This document shows, piece after piece, positions 38,390 through 51,547 of a stretch of DNA of 64,000 nt (the stretch's first letter is position 1; each line of letters opens with the position of its first letter). The position numbers were made by a program, and so were the translations under genes. The stretch is from Sipunculus nudus (Eukaryota; Annelida; Sipuncula; Golfingiida; Sipunculidae). The DNA lies in assembly GCA_026874595.1 (NCBI GenBank), contig CM049316.1, positions 7,640,339 to 7,704,338 of the forward strand, in the 5' to 3' direction. Below the pieces are notes generated by a model. It worked only from the letters and a program-made list of their open reading frames with translations. It had not been told where the DNA came from and made no database searches.

Positions 38390-41188
38390 AAGACATGGGG
38401 TAATTGTATTCAGTAATCGTAATTGATTACAATCGATTACATTTTTTAAGTAATCCTAATCATAACCGATTACATTTATTTTGAACTGAAAGTAATTGTA
38501 ATCGTAATCAATAACTCTCCAAATGTAACAGTAATCATTATAATAAGATATCATTACATTGATTACTTTTGTGTTTTCCAATTTAAAAAAAAACTACAGT
38601 TATTGTTTCCTAAATCACTTATTTTTCATGTTTAACACTGATTAAAAAGTTATTAAGAGTGAAGTATGCAGCTGTTGTGACTCCTGACAGCCATCATATC
38701 ATACTTAGGTAGTAGATGTATCTAATGGAAGCTGGGTGGATTGTTTGTGTGAGCATTTTGAGATGAAATAAGAGAAAACTAAATAAAATCAGCATTTTAA
38801 ATTTAATTTCTATCATAAATTGAATAGTCATCATAACTTTGTTAAAGACCATAGTGAAGTGCTCAACTGAGCAGTTCTAGAAAGGCAGGTAATATTCACC
38901 TGCCAATTACCTCCTGAGCAAATCACCTCTTAGTATATAAGCATATGACTTTAAACCTAGTCATGATAAATTGCTTAGCTAATTAGCTGAAAATGGGGAA
39001 GGGTATGGTACTTCCATGGAGAAAGAATTAGATTCTCAATGGAACTACAGAAGGCCAGCTCTTATCCAGTAGGTGTAAATAGAGACAGATATCAAAAGGG
39101 CATGGCTTCTTTGTTACATGCAGTGTTTGCCAACGTAGGGCTCTAAACCAGCCACTGGTCTTTGGCAGATCCTTGGGAAGAACACCTCAGCCTTTGTGGG
39201 TTAAGCAGAGCTATATCCAGCTGGTGACAAAGCCAGATGCAGCGCCTGCAGTGGTTTATATAAGGTCACAGGTAATCATGCTGAAACTCTACCCTGCGCC
39301 TTGTTATGTTATATGAGAGACTGGCCACAAGTTTAAGCCTACAGTACTGAAAAATCTTAACATACAACATTATGGCCAGTTACATTTGTACAACATCATG
39401 CCTAGTGGGCCCTGCAAACTCGAATCTGTCTAAAAATAGAGAATTAGGATTTCATGAGCACTTTTATATACAAAAAAACTCGGGAAATGGAATATTCAAA
39501 TGAACCTGAACAAATATAGTATTCTGGTTAAGGTGATCACTGTTACTTCAACCATATTTTTGGCTCGCAGAAACCCTATTTCAATCATGTAGCCCGCGCT
39601 GCCCCGCATGTGCCAGCAATTAGTCCGGACCCGCCCCTACCCCGCAGTAGAAATTTCATTGACTCACCCTGCGAAATCGTAAAATCAAGACTTATGTTTA
39701 TAATGTGCAACAAGCATTTAAAATGATATAAATCAATTCTAGTTATTCTTCAGACTATTTTATCTATCTCATTAATGGATGAGACTAACTCTTGGATCTG
39801 TATACTGTGTATTTTTTTATGCATTTGAATAAAGGTTAGAGTATACGATTCTTGTATTTTTATGGTTTGTAATCGTGGCTGTAATCATGATTACTTTATG
39901 AAGTTATCATAAATTATCGTAATCGTAATCGATTACATGAATTTATTTTTGAAATCGTAATTGTATCCGCCAAAACGAAGTTTTTGACCGGGTTCCGCCG
40001 CCGCCGCCGCGTTCGTTTCCGGAGAACTCTTCTGAGACTACTGGACAGATTTTTCCGAAACTTACACTAATTATCGGATCATATGTGAACTGGCGCCTCA
40101 CCAATTGGCGTTGACCTCTGACCTTTCCTCTCTGCCCAGCGTCCATTTGTGTGTCTGTTTCCACACATAAACCCACATATCTCGGGAACCGTTTGACCGT
40201 CCAGAAAAAAAAATGTACAAATGTAGCCCTTGGATAGCTTTATAACATACACAAAAAATGGTGGCGCCATCTGCAACCGTGTTGCACAGTGTCCATCTGT
40301 TCGTCTGCCTTGGGTTAAAAGCACTCATATCCCTGCAGTGGTTTGACTAATTCACCTGAAATTCGGCATGCGTATACGTCCTGGATAGCTTTCTTGATTT
40401 TATGACAGGTGGCGCCACCCACATTCACATTTATGCTGCAGACATCTAAGCTCATATCTCGGGAACCGTTTGACCGATTGGGCCAACATTTTGAATGTGT
40501 ATAGATCTCACATAGCTCTTTATCATACGCAAAACTGCTGGCGCCACCTGCAGCCATTTTTGCACAGCATCCGTCTTTTTGTCTGCCGTGGGATAAAATC
40601 ACTCATATCTCGGCAGTGGTTTGACATATCTGCCTAAAATTTTGCAGGTTTATACATCCTGGACAGCTCTCTTGATTTTATGACAGGTGGCGCCACCTAC
40701 ATTCTAGTTTACGCTGCAGACATCCAGGCTCATATCTCGGGAACAGTTTGACCGATTGGGCCAAAGTTTTGCATGTGTATTGATCTTACATAGCTCTTTA
40801 TCATACGCAAAACTGGTGGCGCCACCTGCAACCATTTTTGCACAGCGTCCGTCTGTTTGTCTGCCACGGGCTAAAATCACTCATATACATGTAGTGGTTT
40901 GACATGTCTGCCTTACATTTTGCATATTTATACAACTTGGACAGCTTTCTGGATTTTGTGTTAGGTTGCGCAACCAACATGCACATTTCGGCTGCAGACA
41001 TCCATGTAAATATGCAACACTAAACTCTATTTCCCCTTGCCACTCAATCCATGCCTCACTTCACCCGTTCCACTCTGATTTTGGCGGATACACGTAGTCG
41101 CTTGTCGACTTCCCTTATTCTAGATGTAATCGTAATCATTTACTTTCAAATTAATCGAATACATGTATCAAGTAATCACCCCATGTTT
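38390..41188. mobile_element. hAT-like element with GTAATC/GATTAC-rich ends
   Basis: The ends are inverted: ACATGGGGTAATTG at 38393 against ACATGGGGTGATTAC read from the complement of the right end. GGTGGAGAC is present on both sides (38381-38389 and 41189-41197), giving a target duplication of about 8 bp, the hAT size. Clusters of GTAATC/GATTAC words occur at 38405-38540, 39868-39962 and 41120-41180, as in many non-autonomous hAT elements of aquatic animals. There is no transposase frame. About 40% of its length is a second inserted element. Confidence 0.75.
39962..41092. mobile_element. Tandem-core TIR element (array B) inserted in the hAT-like element
   Basis: Perfect 14-bp terminal inverted repeats TGTATCCGCCAAAA (39962-39975) and TTTTGGCGGATACA (41079-41092) bound a 1131-bp unit. 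CGTAAT precedes the left end and CGTAGT follows the right, a possible 6-bp target duplication. The core is a 278-bp tandem repeat: TGCACAG phrases start at 40283, 40561 and 40839, each with CATATCTCGGGAACCG, TTTGACCGATTGGGCC and a GGTGGCGCCACC palindrome. A (CCG)n stretch lies just inside the left end. Non-coding. Confidence 0.8.
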
Positions 41189-41197
41189 GGTGGAGAC

Positions 41198-42340
41198 TGT
41201 ATTTAACCAAGCTTAACTTTATCCAAAGTGAGCATCTGTGAATTAGAAGCTGTCAGATAAAAAAGCGCTAAGGACGAGTGAAAGAAGGTCTAAATAGGAA
41301 ATCCTTTGCAGAAGCAAACTAAATCTAGGTACACTTATTATCTATTTAATTGTACAGACCACTTCAACTGATTCCCCTCCCGACAATGTAATTACACATG
41401 TTACGTGTTTCAAAATAACATTTTTTTATTCAAAGCAAAGCAATTGTCAAAGCAAGAAAAAAATGGGCCTTTTTATCCTTTTGACTTATTTGAAACAATT
41501 TAGTGCTTGACAAATAGCGATAATGACAATACAAATTGTTACCGCCATGAACATCACGGGCACTGTAAGCTGTATGTACATTGAATTTACCGTAATGTAA
41601 CCGTTGTATTGGGTCATTATCCAGAGCAAGGCTCACATTGCTTGAAATGATAACACGTTTTTGGATTTATTCAGTCGTGTATGCGTGTTAAACATTTCCA
41701 GTTTACGTGGTAATGCTGTTTCATATTCTGTCTGTCCATCAATTTATTTTATTCAATTAGTGCCTCCCTCCGATGTCAGCTTTTTAGTCCACTGCCTTTC
41801 TGTCTGCCATCCAGCTCTTTTACCCTTTGTCTCACTTCCAGTCCATTTCCTCTCTGTCTGATTTCGAGTCCATTTCCTTCCTGAGTGTGTGATGTACCTA
41901 ATATATACTTATATTCCTGTCAGTAGGCAACACAATCCAAAATAGCCTTAAAAAACTTCTTCCAATGATAATGACAGACTTGATCATTTCTCAGTAATCA
42001 ACCCATTTGAGTAATAATTCATACAAAACCTCCGATGTCACAATAACTAACGGATGGATTGCCTTAAAATTTACTATTTACATTCGTCCCATAGAGTTTA
42101 TTCGGTTGTATAAGACTAGTGGCTTCACCAATATTTTGTTTTATATGTAATGTTTAAATAATTATATGCAATTTTAGGTGTGATTATGAGACTGGCAGAT
42201 GACAGTGAGATAGAGCAAAAAATTATGAGAACCAGAATAAGTTCTACTCATGCAAAATTGCACTATAATAGTTCCATTTACTTAACATTCTCACAATACC
42301 TCAGTTATTTGTGTATGGAATTCCTTTACGTTTTGATCCT
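41198..42340. other. Intergenic
   Basis: AT-rich with a pyrimidine-rich stretch of CATTTCCTCTCTGTCTG type near 41760-41880. No gene recognised. Confidence 0.5.
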
Positions 42341-42440
42341 AGCTATTTGAAAAGATTACACCAGACTGGTGGTGCCACGTGTATTTTCTACATTTGTTCA
42401 CTGTTGTTTCATGGTTATCTCGAGACAGACAAATGGCAGT
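42341..42440 (+). repeat. Single degraded unit of the family C core repeat
   Basis: CCAGACTGGTGGTGCCACGTG followed by TATTTTCTACATTTG matches the core of the 45.7-47.6 kb array (GACTGGTGGTGCCACC then TATATTTTA). The flanks are too diverged to place the ends. Confidence 0.4.
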
Positions 42441-42699
42441 CACGCCAGATTATAAGTGAAGCAATTATATTTATAATGGGGTTCGTCCATCAAAGCTGAA
42501 AATGCTCCGATATTGGACATTTCAAGTACTTATTTTACGTTACTGAGAACGGATATTTCAATATTATGTTAGCATTATTACCACAAGATGGTGTTACAAG
42601 ACAGAATGAGTGAATAAGCAGTACTTATTCTTGAGTACTTTTTGAACTGTCAGACACTCTGATAATTATAGATATTATAATATCTATTCGAGTCACTCT

Positions 42700-42840
42700 T
42701 CTTGGTTTGGATGGTGGCGTTCGATAGTTGCAGATGAGATCGGAGAACCCGGAGAAAATCACTGACCTCTGACGGGCCACTACAACCCACTGTGATAGCC
42801 AAGTCTGGGACCGAATCCTGGTCAGCGGAGCATTAAAATA
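42700..42840 (-). repeat. tRNA-derived SINE fragment (tentative)
   Basis: On the minus strand a B-box-like GATTCGGTCCC is followed by CACAGTGGGTTGTAGTGG and then TTTTCTCCGGGTTCTCCG, a body phrase familiar from SINEs of marine invertebrates. The A box is not clear. Confidence 0.4.
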
Positions 42841-43149
42841 TCCATCATGTTCATCTTTTGACAGCAGAATTATATCAGCCAGATTATACAATGACTTCTC
42901 TCTCCCCCTCCCACCCCCGCCATACCGATATAATATCGTCATCCTCATAAAATAGGTTAGGCCATACAAAAATATTATCGTTCTATGGATTCGCAGCTCT
43001 AATTTTCCTTGGATCAATTATTTGCAATTGAAGACAAGACTTGTCAGCTAATTTGTGTTATTAAACAAATTCCCAATCTTAATAGAATTCCAGAACAAAG
43101 AGGAAATATGTACCAAATACGTGTTGAGGATAGACACCGCTTTAATGAT

Positions 43150-43445
43150 GTTGAGCGTGGTGGCTTAATGGTTGGTGCGCTGAACTTGTGACCGCAAGGT
43201 TGTGGGTTCGTATCCTGATCTGACCTCCGTCTGCGCTGAGATTCCATGCCAAACTCTTTACCACAAGGTTTCGCTCTCTCAATCCAGGAGTTAATGGGTA
43301 CTTGTCATGGGAGGAAGGCAAATGTAGAACGAATAACCTTCTAGCGCCTGTTATGGCTGCTTGGGTTGTATGCTCTCCGGGGAGCCGAGAAAAGCTACAA
43401 GAATGAACAGGCCGGAAAGACCAGGAAGGCAAAGTGTAAAGTCGG
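43150..43445 (+). repeat. CORE-type tRNA-derived SINE
   Basis: Pol III promoter boxes are well formed: A box TGGCTTAATGG (43161-43171) and B box GGTTCGTATCC (43205-43215), with tRNA-like spacing. The body contains GTTAATGGGTACTTGTCATG, then GGCTGCTTGGGTTGTATGCTC and a GGGGAGCCGAGA phrase, resembling the CORE-SINE family widespread in bivalves. The sequence after the boxes does not fold as a tRNA acceptor, so this is a SINE and not a tRNA gene. A frame of 96 codons on the minus strand is a shadow. Confidence 0.75.
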
Positions 43446-43926
43446 ATAAGACTGACATCGTCAGTGATATCAGTCTATAGACCCTAACCTTTTTTATGTT
43501 CTAGGCAAGATAACATAATTCCACGAACTGTGTCCCGGTCGGTAAAGAAAAAAGGAAAATGAAAAATGTCCGCTCGCACCATAATTTTGTTCATAGAGTC
43601 AATATTTAGAAGAACAACATTTTTTTGTGTGGCCTCTGTTATAGAATATACTCACAACAAACCAAAATGCACTCATGAACATTTACGGTTGATTTGTTTT
43701 GGGTATTTCTAGGTATAAGCATTTACAAAGAGACATATATATAGACAAAGAGATGGAGCATATGCAAGAACAGGTTGAAAAGAAATTAGTACAAAGATCT
43801 GGAAAACAGTTAATGTAAAATGAATTAAAAATCGGTATTCAAAACTCATGGAGATAAACGTTTTAGACCAAACAAACAAACATAACCACAAATCTTATTT
43901 TTATGATAATTTTTATTTTATTGTTA

Positions 43927-43930
<4 letters not shown>

Positions 43931-44000
<70 letters not shown>
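43931..44000. repeat. (TA)35 microsatellite
   Basis: A pure TA run of 70 bp. The two poly-(Ile-Tyr) open frames crossing it are artefacts of the repeat. Confidence 0.95.
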
Positions 44001-44003
<3 letters not shown>

Positions 44004-44755
44004 AACATCCATGCAAAAAGAGTGACACAGTATGATAGAACTGCTAATTCGAAACGATAAATTTTGACAAATTTATTGTCCTTGCCGTTCTCGTTATTTT
44101 CATTATCACTGGGCGAAAGAGTGAAACATAACACGATGGTTGCCTATGTAATAAGGAACATTTATCATGTTGCGGCCTCCCACGCCCGTTTCTTACAAGT
44201 CAACTGGGCATTGCTTATGTCCAACGGCAATACAAAAAGTGAAGTGAACATTTTCTTCGGTAGGCAAATGCTATCCCCGTCTTTGAGAAACTGACAATAA
44301 TATCACTTGGTTTTCGGATAATATGACCGAAAGGGCCTTTATAGATTGCGTATAGTAAATTAAGTAAACTGAAATTCGGGTTGTATGTTAAGCTTATATT
44401 TAAATAAACCTTATCTGATATGGCATCACTTATGGTTTTAAATGAACGAGAGTACGATTTAATTTGGAGAGACCATGTAAGTGTAAAGTCGCATTCAGTA
44501 TAGAGAGCTATGTATGGAAGCCAGATACTTTATGCCTTGACTGACAATCATTAGGTTGTTCGAATATTCCGTGGTAAACAAGAATTAGACAAATACACGG
44601 AAAAAAGGGGGACATGATCAGAGACAGATATAGAGTAAATATACACAAAGATTTCGGAAGAAGTAAATGTATAGATATTCAATTTGTGTGTGTGTGTGCG
44701 CGCTGAATAAAAAAAAATACGAAAACAAGCTTCATGGCAAAACAAGCTTAAGTGC
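44001..44755. other. Intergenic
   Basis: No gene or repeat family recognised, apart from a short (GT)n/(GC) run near 44690. Confidence 0.5.
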
Positions 44756-44933
44756 AAACCTCTCTTTTCAATAGATATATGTATTTCTAAAACTATTATT
44801 TCCTGCTTTAATATCAGTATAATGAACCTCGGCAGAGAGGTTGTAAACCTCTCTTTTCAATAGATATATGTATTTCTAAAACTATTATTTCCTGCTTTAA
44901 TATCAGTATAATGAACCTCGGCAGAAAGGTAGT
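44756..44933. repeat. 89-bp tandem duplication
   Basis: Two head-to-tail copies (44756-44844 and 44845-44933) start AAACCTCTCTTTTCAATAG and end near GAACCTCGGCAGA, with almost no differences. The duplication is recent, with no evident coding content. Confidence 0.9.
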
Positions 44934-45432
44934 AATATACGATTTCCTATTTAAAATGACAAAAAATGCCAGCCATGAATTATTTTCCCAACCAGTATTA
45001 ATATTGCTGGTTAAAAGAAGGGACACCGTGGATATATTTAATCAATAGAGGTCTTTGAAACAAATCACCATAGCTTCAAAGACAGAATTTCCATGTAAAA
45101 AGGTACATTTATCAGAAATGATACGGTTTTTCAGGAGTTATGCGTCCACCTGCGCTCTTTCTTTATAAGCTTCTTGGAATACTTATGGCTGTCGGCAACA
45201 CTCACAAAATATGAAGTGACCATAATCTTCTTCCTGGAGGTAAATCATTCCGTGGTTTCTGAGCTACGGACAAAAACGTACCCGTATCCTGGTGATCGTC
45301 AAAAATATGCCTTTGGGCAAAGTAGGCTTTATATTACTTATGCCTCTGTCATTTCTGTTTCTATTCATAAGGACAACTCCCCAAGGCGATTTACGGTGTT
45401 GTTCTTTGTTAAAGACGGCAGACGAAAATACA

Positions 45433-45637
45433 GATTATGAATTATACCTAATGTCTCTGTAAATTCTGCTTAAATTAAATCTAGGGCAAAAATTCATACA
45501 GGTTATGAATTATACCTATAGTGTCTCTGTAAAATCTGCTTAAATTAATCATGGTCGAAAATTCATACAGATTATTTATTATACCTAGTGGCTCTGCAAA
45601 ATCTGCTTAAGTAAATCATGAGCAAAAATCCATATGT
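45433..45637. repeat. 69-bp tandem repeat, 3 units
   Basis: The unit GATTATGAATTATACCTA, then GTCTCTGTAAAATCTGC, TTAAATTAATC and AAAATTCATACA recurs at 45433, 45501 and 45570 with increasing divergence. Confidence 0.85.
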
Positions 45638-45715
45638 GAATACATGAGCCGTAGTGATTACTTTCATATTTAGTAACCACGTATATTAAAAGAAAAAAAG
45701 CTGGATTTTTTTTTT

Positions 45716-47608
45716 AGCTCAGCTGACTGTAAGTCATCTGAGCTATAGCGATCACCCTTTGTCCGTCTGTCCGTCTGTCCGTCCGTTAACCAGGCACAAA
45801 TCGTAACCGCTGGACCTAGAATCTTGTAACTTGAAATTCTGAGAGGTCCATGAAAAATCTCCTTGGAAACCAGAAATAAGGTCTCTGTTACCCATATCCT
45901 TTGAGCTATGGGGCCCTAGTGTACCCCCACCCCCCCCCCCCCCCACCCTCAGAATAGTAAAAAATTTCATACAAAAACTTAAAATATCATTAACTACATC
46001 ACTGATGGTCATGATTTTTGGGATACATATTGATCATGAGATGTTCCGTCAGTTCCTGCAGACTGGTGGCGCCACCTGTATTTTTCGTTTTTTTTAAATG
46101 AATTCTTTTCTCTATTTTTGAGACCTTTAAAAATGTGAACATCTGTTAATATGGCACAAATCGTAAAGACTGGTCCTAGAATCTTTATTCTTGACAAACT
46201 GAGAGACCTTTGAAAAGTCTCCTTGGAAACCAGAAATTAGGTCTCTGATACCCATATCTTTCGAGCTATGGGACCCCAAAGTACCCCTCAGAATAGTCAA
46301 AAATTTCATACAAAAACTTCAATATCTCATTAACTACATCACTGATGGTCATGATATGTGGGATACATATTGATTATGAGATGTTTCATCAGTTTCTACA
46401 GACTGGTGACGCCACCTGTATTTTTCGATTTTTTACGAATTGTTTTCTCTATTTTTGAGACCTTTAAAAATGTGAACACTTGTTAACAGGGCACAAATCG
46501 TAAAGACTGGACCTAGAATCTTCATTCTTGACACAGTGAGAGACCTATGAAAAGTCTCCATGGAAACCTGAAATAAGGTCTCTGATACCCATATCCTTTG
46601 AGCTGTGGGGCTCCCAATTACCCCCCCCCCCCCGAATAATGGAAAATGTGATAAAAAAAAACTGAAACATCTCAATAACTACAACACTGATTGATAGTCA
46701 TGATTTTTGGCATACATATTGATCAAGAGGTGTTCCATCAGTTCCTGCAGACTGGAGGCACCACCTGAATTTTTTTTCAAATTTTTACAATTTTTTTTCT
46801 CTATTTTTGTGACCTTTACGAAGTAGTTATCTGTCAACAGGGTACAAATCGTAACGACTGGACCTTGAATCTTCATTCTTGACACACAGGGAGACCCATG
46901 AAAAATGTCTGTGGAAACCTGAAATTAGGTCTCTGTTACCCATATCGTTCAATATAGGACTCCGAAGTATCCCTCAGAATAATGGAAAATTTGATACAAA
47001 AGCTGAAGTATCTAAACGACTAATGCAGAGATCACCATGATTCTTTGCATGGATATTGATTATCGAGTGTTTCATCAGTTTCTGCAGACTGGTGGTGCCA
47101 CCTATATTTTATTTAATTTTTCTAATTTTTTTCTCTATTTTTGAGACCTTTAAGGATGCTGTCATCTGTTAACGTGGCACAAATTGTAATAACTGGACCT
47201 AGAATCTTCATTCTTGTCATGCAAGGAGGCCCATGAAAAGTGTCTGTGGAAACCTGGAATTAGGTCTCTGTTACCCATATCCTTCAAGCTATAGGACTCC
47301 GAAGAATCCCTCAGAATAATGGAAAATTTGATACAAAAGCTTAAGTATCTGAACAACTAATGCAGAGATCACCATGATTCTTTGCATGGATATTAACCAT
47401 TAAGTGTTTTTATTAGTTTCTGCAGACTGATTGAGCCACCTGTATTTTATTTAAAGTTTACGCATTTTTCTTTATTTTTGAGATATATAAATAAAGACAC
47501 AATCTTAGCCTGTTAGTTAATCTGTTTGATGCTTCAGTTGAATGGGTATATAATACCATTCAGATGATAAAATTTCCTTTTGCGAATCTCTTCCCAGTCA
47601 GCTGAGCT
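45716..47608 (+). mobile_element. Tandem-core TIR element (family C), complete
   Basis: Perfect 13-bp terminal inverted repeats AGCTCAGCTGACT (45716-45728) and AGTCAGCTGAGCT (47596-47608) enclose a leader with CTGAGCTATAGCGATCACC and a (GTCC)n-type run, then five tandem units starting GTTAACNNGGCACAAATCG at 45785, 46145, 46482, 46833 and 47168 (spacing 335-360 bp). Each unit carries GGACCTAGAATCTT, a GGTCTCTGTTACCCATATCC segment, a C-rich tract of variable length, and GACTGGTGGCGCCACC. No coding frame survives through it. Such elements are very common in bivalve genomes; their mobilising enzyme is not visible here. Confidence 0.85.
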
Positions 47609-47663
47609 TCAGGACCCATGGGTCACTTGTTTAGTTTGTTATTTGTATAATCGGAGTACTTAT

Positions 47664-47742
<79 letters not shown>

Positions 47743-50700
47743 TAAGTATTCGTAGTTACATAATAAACCTTCAGTCTTGAGAAAACTTAGAAATGCTTGT
47801 TATGAATAAAATAGCTGTTTTATCTGTAAGTTATGCTCACCTTCTGACGTAGGACTATTGCTGTATATTTAAAATAATGAAACGTAACGTAACCATGCAT
47901 GTACCTGTATTAAATATCACATCTTTAACAATCCTGTTAAATTGGACATCATAACATCATGATATCATAACATAAATGTATATTACAAAACAAAAATATC
48001 AAAATATCAATGGCTATAATGTGCTTCTAGTCATAAATACCTCAAAAGTCTCGTTATGATAATTAGACAGTAATTCTCTTATAGAGTATGCTTTTATGAA
48101 GGAATGATTTAAATGTCTCACAAATTTGCTAATATCCTCGAAACAGTGCATGCACTTCAGTCTTTCAGGAATTTCATTAAAAAAAATTGTAGCAGCTCGT
48201 GTAATTTGAATGTGAAATCATGATATGATTCACGTTTCTCTCTGATATCCACAGAAATTAAATATTTCGTACAATATCCATAGCTTCGAATGAGAAGTTT
48301 TACTGAAAATGAAATCCTCTTAATTAGCAGAAAATATGGTGGGGTAAAATATGTTGTCCCCCTCCCACTGAAAGATGGAAGATAGGTCCCAAAGCTCATT
48401 TTTGTCGACCCGTACTCCAGTTTTTGCCCTTGTTGACAAGCTCGCCTTTTGGTTTGATGTCTAGGTGAAATGATTTTTAAATTAATTATGTGGGTTGCAC
48501 TAAGAAATACAACATTAATTGCACATGTTACGTTACTTTATAAGTTAAGATTGCATCTTGGTTTGATTATACAAACAGACAAATTTAAAGAAAGTGAAAG
48601 GGGGACATAAGCAAGACAAATGCAGAAGTTCTGTTTGTATGAAGATTTTCGGTGCGATAAGAGTAAACCTCATAAAAACAATTGTTTTTTTTTCAAATGA
48701 CGAAAATAAAATTACAACAAGGTTGTCAACAGATTTATGTGTGCCAAATTAAATTCCGCATAATTGTATTTATCACTGGTTAAAGAACAAGGATCATAAA
48801 CAACAGATTTCTAGGTAAAATTTATTACAGTTTTCAAATAAATAGATCACGCTGCAAGTATCCAAGTAAGAAGATACATTATATCAAGAAGTATGCGGCA
48901 ACCCACGTTCTGTCGTGGCGTGATTATGGTCGGCGGCAAAACCCATTGAACATAATTCTTAAAAAAAGGTAACAACAGCAGCCGCGGTCTCTGGGCCACG
49001 ATTAATATGTTACTTTGCCAGTGGGTTGGATGACTGACATGCGTGAGACAGGATTTAAACATGCTCACGTGAAGCGACTGTTTTAACTCCCGGGATAAAT
49101 CAGAGGGAGGTCTTTGTAAATATAATGAATTATCCCCCGTGTTTCTATAATACCTACTCAAATTATTTTCAGTTCAGGATCGATATTAGGTAGTTTCCTG
49201 TATTATCCCCTTTGCGACAGGGGTGCCGCATATATGGCCTTGGTCTTACTGGATTACGCGTTTGTTTCAGTTTTTCATAACTGATATTGTATTGGTCGGT
49301 CCTCAGGCGGAGCTTAATCGCCAATGAGGACATTAATCTAAAACTGACATAAGATAGATAACTGGTTCACACACTGTCGTACATTGTATCATTATATAAA
49401 CTGACCTACCGCTAAACTTGGCCTGGTACGACGTGAATATAAAGGGAATCCAATGGCATCGATGAAACAACTCGGAAGAATAAGTTTGGGAGATCAAAAT
49501 TAAACATCAAATGGAATATATTTGTACAGTCGTAATGGTATTCGTCAAGCTGGGCTAACTGTTATTAGTCCATATGTTTTTGTATTTCGCTTAGATATGT
49601 CAGACCTTTTATCTGGTTGCTTTCAGGATAACCTTTTATCTGATTGCTTTCAGGATATGGTCCGCACTGACCTAATTCTAAGAATTACATGTTGCATTGT
49701 TAGGTCTGATGGTCGCTAGACGCCTACACAACAAACATGCCCGACAGACAGGGAAATACCCACGGATAATATTTAAAACAACGATTGTATCAAATAAAAC
49801 CCACACGTTAAAGGATTGTTGAAGAATCAACGTGCGGCCTTGGTAAAATCTGGTCTAGAAACTGATTAATATGGAACGTTATTGAAGTAAGTAGAAGGAC
49901 TTGACAGAAAAAAAAAATCCCAATAAGCATGAAATTTTTGCAACTGTTGAAAGAATAGTTTTTATATTGTGTAATGATGACTATTTAATAGCCACTAATA
50001 TATTTCAAAGTACAAAGGACAGGAGACGAAATCAATCAAATCCTAATTTTAATATCCCATGTAAACCTTTCTTTAATTTTTTGCGCTGTCTACATTCAAA
50101 GCTGTCCGTCAATAGGTCTGTTAAGAAATTTCCGGTTTCCTGTCACCGACACTTAATATCGCGGCTAAGCAGAACAAGCCAGGGGGTGTATCCTCGCAGC
50201 TCAGAAGTGCTAAGAGTGATTTTCTTAATGTCACGCCCATGCTTTGAGTGATGAGGTATTGAAACTGCCATGTTTTCTGTGAACTGCTTTTTTTTAAGTC
50301 GGCTCTGTCGTAAACGTGCAATCATTCAAATGGAAGGAATATACTTGCAGCTGATTATGTTGACATTCATATTCCTTGCCTGCTCGTAAGTATTCTGGTT
50401 TAGATTCACTACTGATAAGGTCCACAGACATTTACAGTAAAAAACCGGTGTGCTGACGTGTTTGCTCCGTGCAGATTCTTCATATTTTTCTAATTTTCTG
50501 GCCGGCATTTCATTTTCTTTGGCTGTATTTGATATATAGAATGAGCTGACTGATCCGGCTTTTGATGAGTTGTCTGCAGAATGTATACATGTCAACAGGT
50601 TGTGTGTCAAACGGCCGGTCTTACAAGTCCTCATGGGGGATCCCGCTTCTTTGCTCCGTGACGCCGCATGTTACCCAATGTGTGTTATATCTGCGACCAA

Positions 50701-51507
50701 TGGAATCGTTCAAAAGAGTAAATGACCTGTTATATAGCAAAAGAAATATTGTTTTAACATTAACACGTGTTATATTTTTAAAACAGTCGATACAAGCATA
50801 TGGCAAACTCAAACTGTCCACCTAATATTGCAGGTGAGAAGGTCGCGCTGATTTGTGTATGTGTTACACCTTCTAGTGTGAGGAGACGTGTGCGCAGTAT
50901 TTGCCCGCCAACATAAAAGTCAATTAAACGCAATAAGTTTTATGTTTCTCATGCTCGGTTATGCCAGTTTGTAGATACCCTGGATACAGTTATTAGATAT
51001 TGTTATCAAGCTGATGCCTGAAAGGTACTACAGGCACTGGTACTTTAAATTAATATGCTTTGCTTGGTGATAAAACCGCTTCTGCTATATTTTATATATG
51101 GAATGTCTTTTGCGTAGTCCGGATGAAGGAAAAGGAAGGTAATTCAATTATTATCAAGATTGAAACCCAGTAAGAAAGCTAAGATGTATTTAGTTGGTAG
51201 CTATACAGCAGAAAAAAATTCCAGGAACACATCGATCCTAAGGCCATCCGTACCAGGAACGTGCTATTTGGCATCCAGGTTCCTGTTGGTATGTTCTCCT
51301 GTGGGTATTATTATTATCTTTTTATTTCTTGATTATTATCATTTATATTTTTATTATTATTTTATGATGCTGATTTATTATTATTATTATATTATTTTAA
51401 TAATCCTGATTTTGTATAATCATTATTTTTATTATAAACATTATTATTGTTATTATTTTTATAATGCTGATTTATTATTATTATTATTATTATTATAATT
51501 ATTACTT

Positions 51508-51547
<40 letters not shown>

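Noticed and set aside
43150-43230. A tRNA gene, because of good A and B boxes.
   Set aside because: No acceptor stem pairing around the boxes, and the sequence runs on into a CORE-SINE-like body.
43848-44134. Poly-(Ile-Tyr) proteins in the TA microsatellites (also near 28.4, 47.7, 55.9 and 61.6 kb).
   Set aside because: Pure translation of (TA)n repeats on both strands.
45752-47356. Several minus-strand frames with related peptides in the 45.7-47.6 kb array, as a repetitive protein family.
   Set aside because: They are translations of the ~345-bp non-coding units; frames are broken differently in each unit.
48847-49161. A 104-codon minus frame as a possible transposon remnant.
   Set aside because: No RT, integrase or transposase motif could be pointed to, and no flanking repeats were found.
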